5,959 bases of DNA from Spartobacteria bacterium UBA6821. GTDB lineage: Bacteria; Verrucomicrobiota; Verrucomicrobiia; Chthoniobacterales; UBA6821. Position 1 is the stretch's first letter. Every line of letters begins with the position of its first letter. The notes beneath the pieces were generated by a model. The model was not told where the DNA came from. It searched no databases and saw only the letters and a list, made by a program, of their open reading frames with translations. Below are positions 1-5,384 of the stretch, piece by piece. The position numbers and the translations under genes were made by a program. The stretch is from contig DKEN01000009.1 in NCBI GenBank assembly GCA_002452515.1, forward strand, positions 2,431 through 8,389. The letters are read 5' to 3'.

Positions 1-193
1 ACGCTCGCATGGCTTCCTGATCCCGCCAGAGCGTAATCGTCCAGAAGATCAGGCCGCGATCCTTAATGGTCGAGGTCCGTAGATTGCCCTCGGCCCGTTT
101 GGCCTGCAAGGATGAGCGCACCGCCAGCCAGGCAAATCCGGGTAGAAAGCGCAGCTTTCGCAGCCTGAGTCGTGTCACGGAAACAAGAGGCAT
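1..193 (-). CDS. Partial gene: small monooxygenase-like (dimeric alpha/beta barrel type) protein, N-terminal part
   Basis: An open frame starts with ATG at 193 and runs 64 codons off the left edge without a stop. An in-frame TGA lies upstream, and this is the only ATG between that stop and the coding stretch. The product begins MPLVSVTRLRLRKLRF, followed by LPGFAWLAVRSS and, near residue 50, FWTITLWRDQEAMRA. This pattern of a first beta strand, an amphipathic helix and a strand with FWT..LW is what I associate with small DUF3291, spheroidene-monooxygenase-like or ABM-type proteins of about 150 residues, which form ferredoxin-like dimers. The substrate is unknown. It lies 80 bp downstream of the GH43 gene on the same strand. 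I see no good Shine-Dalgarno sequence. The family call rests on recalled similarity only, and the missing C-terminus prevents a firmer assignment. Confidence 0.7.
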   Translation of the reverse strand, partial: MPLVSVTRLRLRKLRFLPGFAWLAVRSSLQAKRAEGNLRTSTIKDRGLIFWTITLWRDQEAMRA

Positions 194-273
194 GATCGGG
201 TACTGTTGCCGCCGGGAGTTGAGGTTTTCATGTCACTACCATCAGAAGTGATGTTGGCTTAGGGGAAGCCCTA
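194..273. other. Short intergenic spacer after the GH43 gene, no attC site seen
   Basis: This 80-bp gap separates the GH43 stop codon from the start of the next gene. I searched it for the paired RYYYAAC and GTTRRRY boxes that mark the other cassette ends and found none that are convincing. A short inverted repeat, GGCTT-AGGGG-AAGCC (255-269), sits just after the GH43 stop on the minus strand. It has no T tract, so I do not call it an intrinsic terminator. Confidence 0.5.
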
Positions 274-1926
274 TCAGGTCCCTTGAATCCCTGGGGGATT
301 TGGACGAATTTGGTGGTCAGGGCCGTCATAGTTGTAGATCAGGTAATCGACATCCACAAATCCGGCTTCAGCCTTGTCGTTGAAGTTGTAGATGCCGATC
401 CTGTCGCCGCGATAATACCCCCAGGTGAGGGCCCAAGGGTCGCCGAAATCGGTGAAGGCCCGTCCGTCCGTGCTATAGGCATAGTGGCTGTTCCCATCCA
501 TTCCCCACGAGGACTTGAGCCAAAGATTATTGCCCGTAATGACGGGGCCGGAAGTAGACTTGCCGTTGATGCGAAACTCGAGCGTACGCACGGCTCCCTC
601 CTGAACGACTCCGATTGCAGAATGAGCACCGGCAAAATGACATAAACCCGCTTTCTCCCCATCGGCCATCCCGCTGAGATCGAGTTTTACAATCACCTCG
701 TTCTTAGCGGTGCGGAAGCAGCGCTGCGTCAGCGTGTTGCCAGCCTCCATCAAATCATTCACCTTGAGCGGTCGGAATGCCTTCAGGCGCATCCATCCGG
801 GACGCTCGGTCAGTGACCACATCTCCGCCCTGGGTTGATAATTCCATTCCCACTGGGGGGAGAGGTTGGTCGATGAAAAATCATCGCTGCTCTGGGGAGT
901 GACGACAGGCGTGCCCGAGACAGGCATTCGTCCCGACCAGACAAAATGACCGATTCCCTTGTCATCGGGTTGTCCAATGATCGGCCAACCGTCGATCCAG
1001 GTGACGGGCAGGAGACTCATGCAGCGGCCTTCCCAGTCACCATGCCCGTGATGGGTCAGGAAATACCAGTCTCCCTTTTCGGTCTGCACCAAGCCTCCCT
1101 GATTGGGTTCATGGAATTGCTTTTCCGCGTAGCTCAGTTGTTTGGATTCGGTGTAGGGACCAAAAATATTTTTTGATCGTTCCATCATCATCACCCGTCC
1201 TTCGCTGCCATGACTTTCACTGTAAAAGTGATAGTAGATGCCGTTGATTTTATAGAGCTTGTTCGCCTCGCTCCCTTTTGATTGATGGATGACCTGATCG
1301 GATTCGGGAACAATATCGCGACCGTCGGGAGTCAGTTTCCAAAGATGAATTTTATAGCCGTCCTTGAAGTTCGTGCCGACAAAGTAGCCCTGACCATCAT
1401 CATCCCAAAAAGGGCAACAATCATCCCAGCCACCACTGAACGAGGCCATTTTATGAAGAGGCTCCCAAGGCCCGGCGGGATTCGTCGCGGTGGACATGAA
1501 ATATCCCTCGTCAGGAGTGCAGAAATAGACCCAGAACTTGTTGTCGTGATAGCGTATCGCTCCAGCCCAGATCCCTTTGCCGTAACGATTCATGCCCGTT
1601 GATTTTAACTCCGGTGAAATGACCCCGATATCGGGAACGACATGGCCGATAATCGACCAGTTCACCAAGTCCTTGGACTGAAGAACGACAAAACCTGGCG
1701 AAAACTGGAACGTCGAGGAAACGGCGTAGTAATCAGCCCCAACGCGAATGCAGTCGGTATCGCTGTAATCAGAAGGCACGACCGGATTCCTGTAAGTTCC
1801 ATCCCCCTGATCGCCCCAGTTGGTCCACGCGCCCCATTTCGGCACATCATCCGCCAGCAGCAACGTCGCGCTAAAACTCAGGGTCAGGCAGGTTGCGAGA
1901 ATCAAGGAATATCGAAGACAGCACAT
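274..1926 (-). CDS. Secreted glycoside hydrolase family 43 (beta-xylosidase/alpha-L-arabinofuranosidase type)
   Basis: This 550-residue protein probably removes xylose or arabinose units from plant hemicellulose outside the cytoplasm. Residues 1 to about 25 look like a Sec signal peptide: a short basic start, a hydrophobic core and LLLA before DDVPKW. The five-bladed propeller domain spans about 45-340. It opens with NPVVPSDYSDTDCIRVGADY, where Asp56 is the likely catalytic base. GWDDCCPFWDDDG (166-178) supplies the pKa-modulating Asp169, and KGSEANKLYK supplies the probable acid Glu220. From about 345 to 535 there is a beta-sandwich resembling the GH43 C-terminal concanavalin-like domain (DDFSS...LSPQWEWNYQPR). 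Length and all three catalytic positions fit an intact family member, so I expect an active enzyme. Exact substrate specificity cannot be read from sequence. The ATG lies 12 nt past attC-like site E with no clear Shine-Dalgarno sequence. No attC follows the gene, so it may be resident chromosome at the end of the array and not a cassette. Confidence 0.93.
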   Translation of the reverse strand: MCCLRYSLILATCLTLSFSATLLLADDVPKWGAWTNWGDQGDGTYRNPVVPSDYSDTDCIRVGADYYAVSSTFQFSPGFVVLQSKDLVNWSIIGHVVPDIGVISPELKSTGMNRYGKGIWAGAIRYHDNKFWVYFCTPDEGYFMSTATNPAGPWEPLHKMASFSGGWDDCCPFWDDDGQGYFVGTNFKDGYKIHLWKLTPDGRDIVPESDQVIHQSKGSEANKLYKINGIYYHFYSESHGSEGRVMMMERSKNIFGPYTESKQLSYAEKQFHEPNQGGLVQTEKGDWYFLTHHGHGDWEGRCMSLLPVTWIDGWPIIGQPDDKGIGHFVWSGRMPVSGTPVVTPQSSDDFSSTNLSPQWEWNYQPRAEMWSLTERPGWMRLKAFRPLKVNDLMEAGNTLTQRCFRTAKNEVIVKLDLSGMADGEKAGLCHFAGAHSAIGVVQEGAVRTLEFRINGKSTSGPVITGNNLWLKSSWGMDGNSHYAYSTDGRAFTDFGDPWALTWGYYRGDRIGIYNFNDKAEAGFVDVDYLIYNYDGPDHQIRPNPPGIQGT

Positions 1927-1937
1927 AAAGGGAACTC

Positions 1938-2023
1938 AGCTAAGGGGGGGAACGAAGCGGTCGTAGGATCGTGGCATAATGCGGAGGGGAACGACTAGCG
2001 TTCTCTCGGACGACTTGTTAGAG
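1938..2023 (-). repeat. attC-like site E (degenerate), after the cupin/DUF5808 cassette
   Basis: On the minus strand the site opens with CTCTAAC (2017-2023), a good R'' box, 8 bp after the DUF5808 stop codon. The body aligns with site D: both share GGGGAACG.CTAG..TTCTCTC on the plus strand, and both have GAACG.AGCG.TC on the far arm, 5 nt from the terminal box. The terminal R' box reads CTTAGCT (1938-1944), which departs from GTTRRRY at two positions, so this end is decayed or poorly active. The length by this alignment is 86 bp. The GH43 start codon follows 12 nt later. Confidence 0.68.
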
Positions 2024-2031
2024 GGCATATA

Positions 2032-2274
2032 CTACCTCTTGCCAGCATGAGAATAGGCAATCCATGCCAAGACAAAGAAGAAGGCAGGCAAAGCTAGGAA
2101 AGCTCCGATCACAAACTTTCCGCCTGGGTGTCCGAAATTGATCGTCCACCCAAAGCCTCTGCGCTTCGGAACAAAAAGGCGGCTATCTTTTGAACTGCTG
2201 TACGTCAGGACTGACCAGTTTTCTCGGTTGTCCCACTCACTTTGATTGATGTCATCTTGCCCCATATTGTTCAT
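2032..2274 (-). CDS. DUF5808-like small membrane protein
   Basis: An 80-residue protein of unknown function. Residues 18-48 carry [20 protein letters not shown] followed by [14 protein letters not shown], which matches my recollection of the DUF5808 signature (a W, then D.RL.VPKR.G.GWT.NF). A single hydrophobic helix follows at about 53-74, and then a short basic tail (HAGKR), so it is probably anchored in the inner membrane. I chose the ATG at 2274 because GGAGAAGG lies just upstream at good Shine-Dalgarno spacing. A start at 2313 would add 13 residues fully inside the cupin gene and has no such support, while the ATG at 2265 is a weaker alternative. The gene overlaps the end of the cupin gene by 23 nt in another frame, so the two are probably translationally coupled. 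Both sit in one cassette, and the stop codon lies 8 bp before attC-like site E. Confidence 0.82.
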   Translation of the reverse strand: MNNMGQDDINQSEWDNRENWSVLTYSSSKDSRLFVPKRRGFGWTINFGHPGGKFVIGAFLALPAFFFVLAWIAYSHAGKR

Positions 2275-2650
2275 CGGTGACCTTCTCCATCCACTCCACG
2301 ACTTTGCCATCAAGTTGTTCCTGAATGGCGATATGGGTCATGGCGGTAGCTGCCGATGCCCCGTGCCAATGTTTTTCTCCCGCTGGAAACCAGATCACAT
2401 CGCCTGGGCGAATTTCCTCGATCGGGCCACCCCAGTGCTGTGCCCGCCCACAGCCTGCCGTCACAATCAGGGTTTGCCCCATAGGATGCGTATGCCAGGC
2501 AGTTCGTGCGCCAGGCTCGAAGGTCACACTGGCAGCAACAGCACGTGCCGGAGCGTTTGCCTGAAAGAGTGGGTCGATGCGTACCGTGCCGGTAAACCAG
2601 TCAGTCGGCCCTTTGTTGGATGGTTGTGTGCCGTTTCGTTTGATGTCCAT
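2252..2650 (-). CDS. Manganese-type cupin, (R)-hydroxynitrile lyase-like
   Basis: A 132-residue single-domain cupin closely resembling the bacterial (R)-selective hydroxynitrile lyases known from Granulicella and Acidobacterium, enzymes that split or form cyanohydrins with a metal centre. Cupin motif 1 is [13 protein letters not shown], giving metal ligands His53, His55 and Gln59. Motif 2, [16 protein letters not shown], gives His94. The opening [20 protein letters not shown] and the ending MEKVTDEQY also fit that group, and its usual length is about 131 residues. I therefore start at the ATG at 2650. The frame stays open to an ATG at 2695, but those 15 extra residues fall in attC site D, and the 2650 start lies 15 nt after the R' box. 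I see no clear Shine-Dalgarno sequence. The DUF5808-like gene overlaps its 3' end. Whether the natural substrate is a cyanohydrin is unknown, as many relatives are uncharacterised. Confidence 0.92.
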   Translation of the reverse strand: MDIKRNGTQPSNKGPTDWFTGTVRIDPLFQANAPARAVAASVTFEPGARTAWHTHPMGQTLIVTAGCGRAQHWGGPIEEIRPGDVIWFPAGEKHWHGASAATAMTHIAIQEQLDGKVVEWMEKVTDEQYGAR

Positions 2651-2665
2651 AATTTGGTGATTAAA

Positions 2666-2755
2666 GCCTAATTGCTTGAACGGAGCGATCCGCATGATGG
2701 TGGCCGCATAAAGAGTTGGGGAACGCCTAGGATTCTCTCCAGTGATTGGTTAGAC
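2666..2755 (-). repeat. attC site D, after the DUF2007-like cassette
   Basis: This 90-bp imperfect inverted repeat runs on the minus strand from R'' box GTCTAAC (2749-2755) to R' box ATTAGGC (2666-2672). The arms pair well: the outer 26 nt at each end share (G)YCTAA..., then a GGAG core, then ATCC. The stop codon TAA of the preceding gene is part of the R'' box. The body differs from sites A, B and C but resembles E. The R' box has A in place of the consensus first G, the same change as in site C. Confidence 0.85.
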
Positions 2756-2989
2756 GGAATCGACATCGCCCTCAGGTAGTATCGGTGCGTTATCAAATTG
2801 CTTCAATAAACCCTTGGCTTTTTCTGCTTCTTCATCGGGAACTTGTAATCTTATCGGAACAAGCATTCGGGCTCCGATCCATGTATTGGCGTTTTCATCC
2901 GCTAGTATTGACTCAATCTCGTTGTCACTGAGATACGATTGTATCAAACCTGCCTGAGCCTGATCAGTAAATTCTCTGATTGTAATCAT
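2750..2989 (-). CDS. DUF2007-like (putative signal-transducing) protein
   Basis: A 79-residue soluble acidic protein. It has one compact alpha/beta domain: strand MITIREFTDQ, helix AQAGLIQSYLSDNEIESILA, a central DENANTWIGARMLVPIRLQV and a closing helix DEEAEKAKGLLKQF. The pattern of a helix with A.LI.S.L, then I.S.LADE, then L.VP.EEAE.AK.LL is characteristic of DUF2007, labelled a putative signal transducer but without a known function. There is no signal peptide or membrane segment. The gene starts 35 nt after the R' box of site A and ends inside the R'' box of site D, whose GTCTAAC contains its TAA. It is thus the sole gene of the smallest cassette here (about 358 bp). No Shine-Dalgarno sequence is obvious. 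Confidence 0.83.
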   Translation of the reverse strand: MITIREFTDQAQAGLIQSYLSDNEIESILADENANTWIGARMLVPIRLQVPDEEAEKAKGLLKQFDNAPILPEGDVDSV

Positions 2990-3023
2990 ATATTTATGGT
3001 AATGGAGGGCTGTATTCGTGTCC

Positions 3024-3113
3024 GTCTAACGTCTGGAACTGAGCGACTCCATGCACGGTTGTCCCATGCAAACCGGCAGACCTAATGGTGTTCCCTGCAG
3101 TGATTGGTTCGGC
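3024..3113 (-). repeat. attC site A, after the YCII-like cassette
   Basis: A 90-bp site whose minus strand begins with R'' GCCGAAC (3107-3113) and ends with R' GTTAGAC (3024-3030), which fits GTTRRRY exactly. It is about 80% identical to site B over its whole length, including the shared GTCTGGAACTGAGCGAC beside the R' end and CCTAATG.TGTTC in the other arm. The tip carries a conserved small hairpin, TGCATGG...CCGTGCA on the minus strand. It lies 7 bp after the stop codon of the YCII-like gene. Confidence 0.9.
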
Positions 3114-3120
3114 AATTTCT

Positions 3121-3411
3121 TCATTCTCTGGCCATCTCGCACAACTCCACTGATCCTCCGTGCACAACAATGGGATGTTTCTGGAGTAAATCCAATATTT
3201 TCTGCTTATCTTCAGAATCAAATCGCATGTAGCCGACAATTTGATCGGAAGGCTTGGCGGATGTATCACCTATAATAATTCTGGCGTCTTCGATTCCGCT
3301 TCCTCCTATAAAAAGGCCGCTTTCTCGAGCGACTTTGAAAAAGGAGTTCCATTCATCTTGAGAAGAAGCGCTTTTGGCGTTGCCGTGGATGAGGAGTATG
3401 TATTGGGTCAT
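3121..3411 (-). CDS. YCII-related small protein
   Basis: A 96-residue soluble protein resembling the YCII/DGPF family, small ferredoxin-like-fold dimers of mostly unknown function. Visible hallmarks are the opening strand MTQYILLIHG, a helix around 18-31 (QDEWNSFFKVARESG), G.LFIGGSGIEDA, a long helix at 66-78 and the ending KHPIVVHGGSVELCEMARE, which closely follows the usual HP....GG.VE..E motif at the family C-terminus. I see no signal peptide. The start ATG at 3411 lies 29 nt after the proposed R' end of site G. The gene is the only one in its cassette. I found no convincing Shine-Dalgarno sequence next to the start. An enzymatic role cannot be deduced, because YCII proteins include enzymes and orphan domains. 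Confidence 0.85.
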   Translation of the reverse strand: MTQYILLIHGNAKSASSQDEWNSFFKVARESGLFIGGSGIEDARIIIGDTSAKPSDQIVGYMRFDSEDKQKILDLLQKHPIVVHGGSVELCEMARE

Positions 3412-3440
3412 ATGTTAGCCGAGAGTTCAAGATCACCTAC

Positions 3441-3525
3441 CCCGAACGGGCTACCGATCTCAGGGATGGTGTGACAATGGAGATGGTCGGTCATGAAAAA
3501 TACGTGTGACCGCTAGGGGTTAGCT
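3441..3525 (-). repeat. Probable divergent attC site G, between the secreted orphan and YCII-like genes
   Basis: On the minus strand the candidate runs from AGCTAAC (3519-3525) to GTTCGGG (3441-3447), one base different from the GTTCGGC end of site B. Its arms pair near the ends: TAGCGGTCACA on one side matches TACCGATCTCA on the other at 8 of 11 positions, with similar spacing from the boxes. The preceding gene ends inside it (its Asn codon AAC belongs to the R'' box, followed by CCC TAG). Its length of 85 bp and its position between two genes support the call, but the boxes are poor and the body is unlike the other sites. Confidence 0.52.
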
Positions 3526-3959
3526 GCAGCGCCTGGTTCGGTCTCCCAAGTCAATCTGACATAAAAATCACTCGCCCCTATTCCGTTATCATGTAGACGA
3601 AAAACAAGTTTATAATTATTGTGATTAGTGGGTTGTTCCAAGATCAATGCCTCTCCACGACCTCTGTACATATGTATTTCGACCTTCGCATTCACAAATG
3701 AAGCAAGTTCAGGGTCAAAATCATCAAACGCTTCAGTCTGATTGTCTTTCCAAGTTGGTGTCCATTTTTTGTCGTTGATTACAAGTTTCAACGGCAGCGA
3801 CCAATCAATATGGTGGATTGTCAACTTGCCGTCCTGGATGGTGAATTCGTCTGTGGCATCAATTAATCCTTTAATATCTAGTTGATGAGTGGGTTTCGGT
3901 TCAGCACCGTTAGCGATTGAGAAAATAGCGATGCACAAATATATGAGAAGGGGTTTCAT
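3513..3959 (-). CDS. Secreted orphan protein of unknown function
   Basis: A 148-residue protein that I cannot assign to a named family. Residues 1-19 form a clear Sec signal peptide (MKPLLIYLCIAIFSIANGA), probably cut near Gly18-Ala19. The absence of a lipobox cysteine suggests a periplasmic or exported protein and not a lipoprotein. The mature part looks all-beta: alternating stretches such as DEFTIQDGKLTIHHIDW, LPLKLVINDKKWTPTW, AKVEIHMYRGRGEALIL and SDFYVRLTWE, with many aromatic residues. I infer a small beta-sandwich that could bind a ligand or surface polymer. The start codon lies 15 nt after the R' box of site B, and the stop codon falls inside probable site G, so it fills a cassette on its own. 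Its codons are more AT-rich than those of the neighbouring ureohydrolase gene. Confidence 0.82.
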   Translation of the reverse strand: MKPLLIYLCIAIFSIANGAEPKPTHQLDIKGLIDATDEFTIQDGKLTIHHIDWSLPLKLVINDKKWTPTWKDNQTEAFDDFDPELASFVNAKVEIHMYRGRGEALILEQPTNHNNYKLVFRLHDNGIGASDFYVRLTWETEPGAAANP

Positions 3960-3974
3960 AAAATGATTTTAATG

Positions 3975-4064
3975 GCCGAACGTCTGGAACTGAGCGACAC
4001 CGTGCACGCTAGTCCCATGCAAATCAAGCAACCTAATGTTGTTCGCTCCAGTAATTGGTTAGGC
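3975..4064 (-). repeat. attC site B, after the ureohydrolase cassette
   Basis: A 90-bp site with minus-strand R'' GCCTAAC (4058-4064), an exact consensus match, and R' GTTCGGC (3975-3981), which has C at one position where R is expected. It is about 80% identical to site A and shares with A and C the CCCATGCAAA tract and the TGCA-bounded tip hairpin. Unlike the other sites it lies about 100 bp beyond the stop codon of its gene. The 4065-4166 stretch between them contains no reading frame longer than about 10 codons on the minus strand and no motif I recognise. Confidence 0.9.
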
Positions 4065-4166
4065 ATTTCGATCGAGTTCATCAGAGGTGTAGAAAGCCAG
4101 ATGAGTACGTCATGGCATATTCTAATTGCAAGAGATCATGCTTGTTAGTTTCCACCTGATGAGAAC

Positions 4167-5171
4167 TTAATTCGGGACTGCTTGGTGAGCGTCGCTGAGG
4201 CGGTTTTCCACAACGAGACAGAGTAGTTCAAACATCAGTTGGGCGCCAGCGAGCGCAGTGATGCCTGCCGAGTCAAACGGAGGCGAGACCTCCACCAGAT
4301 CCGCCCCAACGATATTCAGTCTGCGTAAGCCGTGAAGAAGTCGCTTCGCCTCATAGGAGGTGATCCCACCCACCGCAGGCGTTCCGGTTCCGGGGGCAAA
4401 CGCAGGATCCAGGGCATCAATGTCAAAGCTGATATAGGTTGGCCCATCACCCACGATGCGGCGCGCTTCGGCGGCGACGGCATCCACGCCGAGTTCGTAA
4501 AAGCGATCCATGTCGATCGTCGTCGCGCCGGCCACTTCTCCGTATGTTTCCATCGGTGCAAATGGATCTCGAATCGCGATGTGAACGATCCGCTTAGGAT
4601 CAAGAAATCCTTCCTTGATGCCGTTCACAAACATACTGCCGTGGTGCAGGTTGGAGCCGTTGAGGGATTCGGCCATATCGAAGTGAGAATCTATGTGGAT
4701 GAGGCCCAGTGGCGCTTTCCTCCCCAAAGCTTTCATGACCGGATAAGTAATGGAGTGATCCCCACCGGCAACAATCGGCGTGATTCCGCGGTCAACGAGC
4801 CGCTGAAAAAATGCCAGACTTTCAGCCGCAACATTTTGAAGGTCAAATGCGCTAGGGATGAAAGCGTCTCCGATGTCCGCGATGGCCAGTTTTCCAAAAG
4901 GAGACATTTTCATCGACATATTGTAATAAAGAACATTGCTGGATTGATTACGGATTTCGCGTGGGCCGTGCCGTGCGCCGGTCCGCTGGGTGAGACCAAG
5001 ATCCGAGGGAACGCCGACAAGGGCAATGTCGAGAGGATCACCGGTTTCCCAGTCAGGACGATACTTCGTGCGGAAAAAGGTGGAGAGTCCCGAGTATGAC
5101 TTCATGTACATCTCCGGAGATACTTCCATTGATTGCTTGATTATGTGATAGAACTCTTCAGCATTATTCAT
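4167..5171 (-). CDS. Arginase/agmatinase-family ureohydrolase
   Basis: A 334-residue cytosolic enzyme that should hydrolyse a guanidino compound to urea and an amine, using a binuclear manganese or nickel centre. All the metal-binding motifs are present: GGDHSITYP (His139), HIDSHFDMAE (Asp161, His163, Asp165) and SFDIDALDPAFAPGTGTPAVGG (Asp250, Asp252). NLHHGSMF (174-181) is the usual substrate-loop His motif, and VEVSPPFD supplies Glu294, the conserved guanidinium-contacting position. The length and a roughly 45-residue N-terminal lead fit agmatinase, guanidinobutyrase, guanidinopropionase or guanidinase-type enzymes. I cannot choose a substrate, so I give no gene symbol. The gene looks intact. 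It is the largest cassette gene here, with an unusually long 130-nt leader after site C in which I see no strong promoter, and no clear Shine-Dalgarno sequence. No polyamine or arginine genes lie nearby, so context does not narrow the role. Confidence 0.94.
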   Translation of the reverse strand: MNNAEEFYHIIKQSMEVSPEMYMKSYSGLSTFFRTKYRPDWETGDPLDIALVGVPSDLGLTQRTGARHGPREIRNQSSNVLYYNMSMKMSPFGKLAIADIGDAFIPSAFDLQNVAAESLAFFQRLVDRGITPIVAGGDHSITYPVMKALGRKAPLGLIHIDSHFDMAESLNGSNLHHGSMFVNGIKEGFLDPKRIVHIAIRDPFAPMETYGEVAGATTIDMDRFYELGVDAVAAEARRIVGDGPTYISFDIDALDPAFAPGTGTPAVGGITSYEAKRLLHGLRRLNIVGADLVEVSPPFDSAGITALAGAQLMFELLCLVVENRLSDAHQAVPN

Positions 5172-5294
5172 AGTTTTAGTGAGTGGTATTTTTAGAGCGA
5201 TCGGGTAGAGCAGTGCACCGTCCGAAAGGAACTTCTAGGTGGTGGAGGGCTGGGATTCAACGATAGTTTCGCAGCTCGGGATAGGCTTTCCGTT

Positions 5295-5384
5295 ATCCAA
5301 TATAAGGAACTAATCTACATCATGCACGGCACCCCCATGCAAATCGTCAGACCTAATGGTGTTAGCTCCAGTGATTGATTAGGC
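5295..5384 (-). repeat. attC site C, after the membrane-protein cassette
   Basis: A 90-bp site running on the minus strand from R'' GCCTAAT (5378-5384) to R' ATTGGAT (5295-5301). Each box differs from consensus at one terminal base. The R'' half is closely related to that of site A (CCATGCAAA, CAGACCTAATGGTGTT, AGTGATTG on the plus strand), while the R' half has diverged but keeps GGAAC at the same distance from the box and the TGCA tip hairpin. The TAA stop of the upstream gene is contained in the R'' box. Confidence 0.85.

Noticed and set aside
66..251. 61-codon plus-strand frame near the left edge
   Set aside because: It is opposite the monooxygenase-like partial gene, and its product is an Arg/Ser-rich sequence without domain features.
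255..269. Hairpin GGCTT-AGGGG-AAGCC after the GH43 gene as a terminator
   Set aside because: The stem is only 5 bp and there is no T tract on the minus strand, so an intrinsic terminator is not supported.
2275..2313. Longer start for the DUF5808-like gene at 2313
   Set aside because: It would extend the overlap with the cupin gene to about 60 nt without a ribosome binding site, whereas the 2274 start has GGAGAAGG just upstream.
2246..2671. 141-codon open frame on the plus strand opposite the cupin
   Set aside because: It is antisense to a gene with clear metal-binding motifs, its protein is Cys- and Pro-rich with no recognisable domain, and it ends in attC site D.
2651..2695. Longer cupin start at the ATG at 2695, adding 15 residues
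   Set aside because: The extra codons lie mostly in attC site D, relatives begin at the [11 protein letters not shown] start, and that start at 2650 gives the normal family length.
2994..3269. 91-codon minus-strand frame across attC site A
   Set aside because: It overlaps the YCII-like gene in another frame and runs through the recombination site. The YCII-like frame has family motifs and this one has none.
3963..4148. 61-codon plus-strand frame across attC site B
   Set aside because: It consists largely of the recombination site itself, on the strand opposite all the genes.
4332..5099. 255-codon open frame on the plus strand
   Set aside because: It lies entirely antisense to the ureohydrolase gene, has no family-like motifs, and is rich in Arg, His and Gly as expected for a reverse-strand shadow.
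5172..5294. Promoter or riboswitch in the long leader of the ureohydrolase gene
   Set aside because: I looked for -35/-10 pairs and a guanidine-riboswitch-like fold and saw no convincing match. A covariance search would be needed to be certain.
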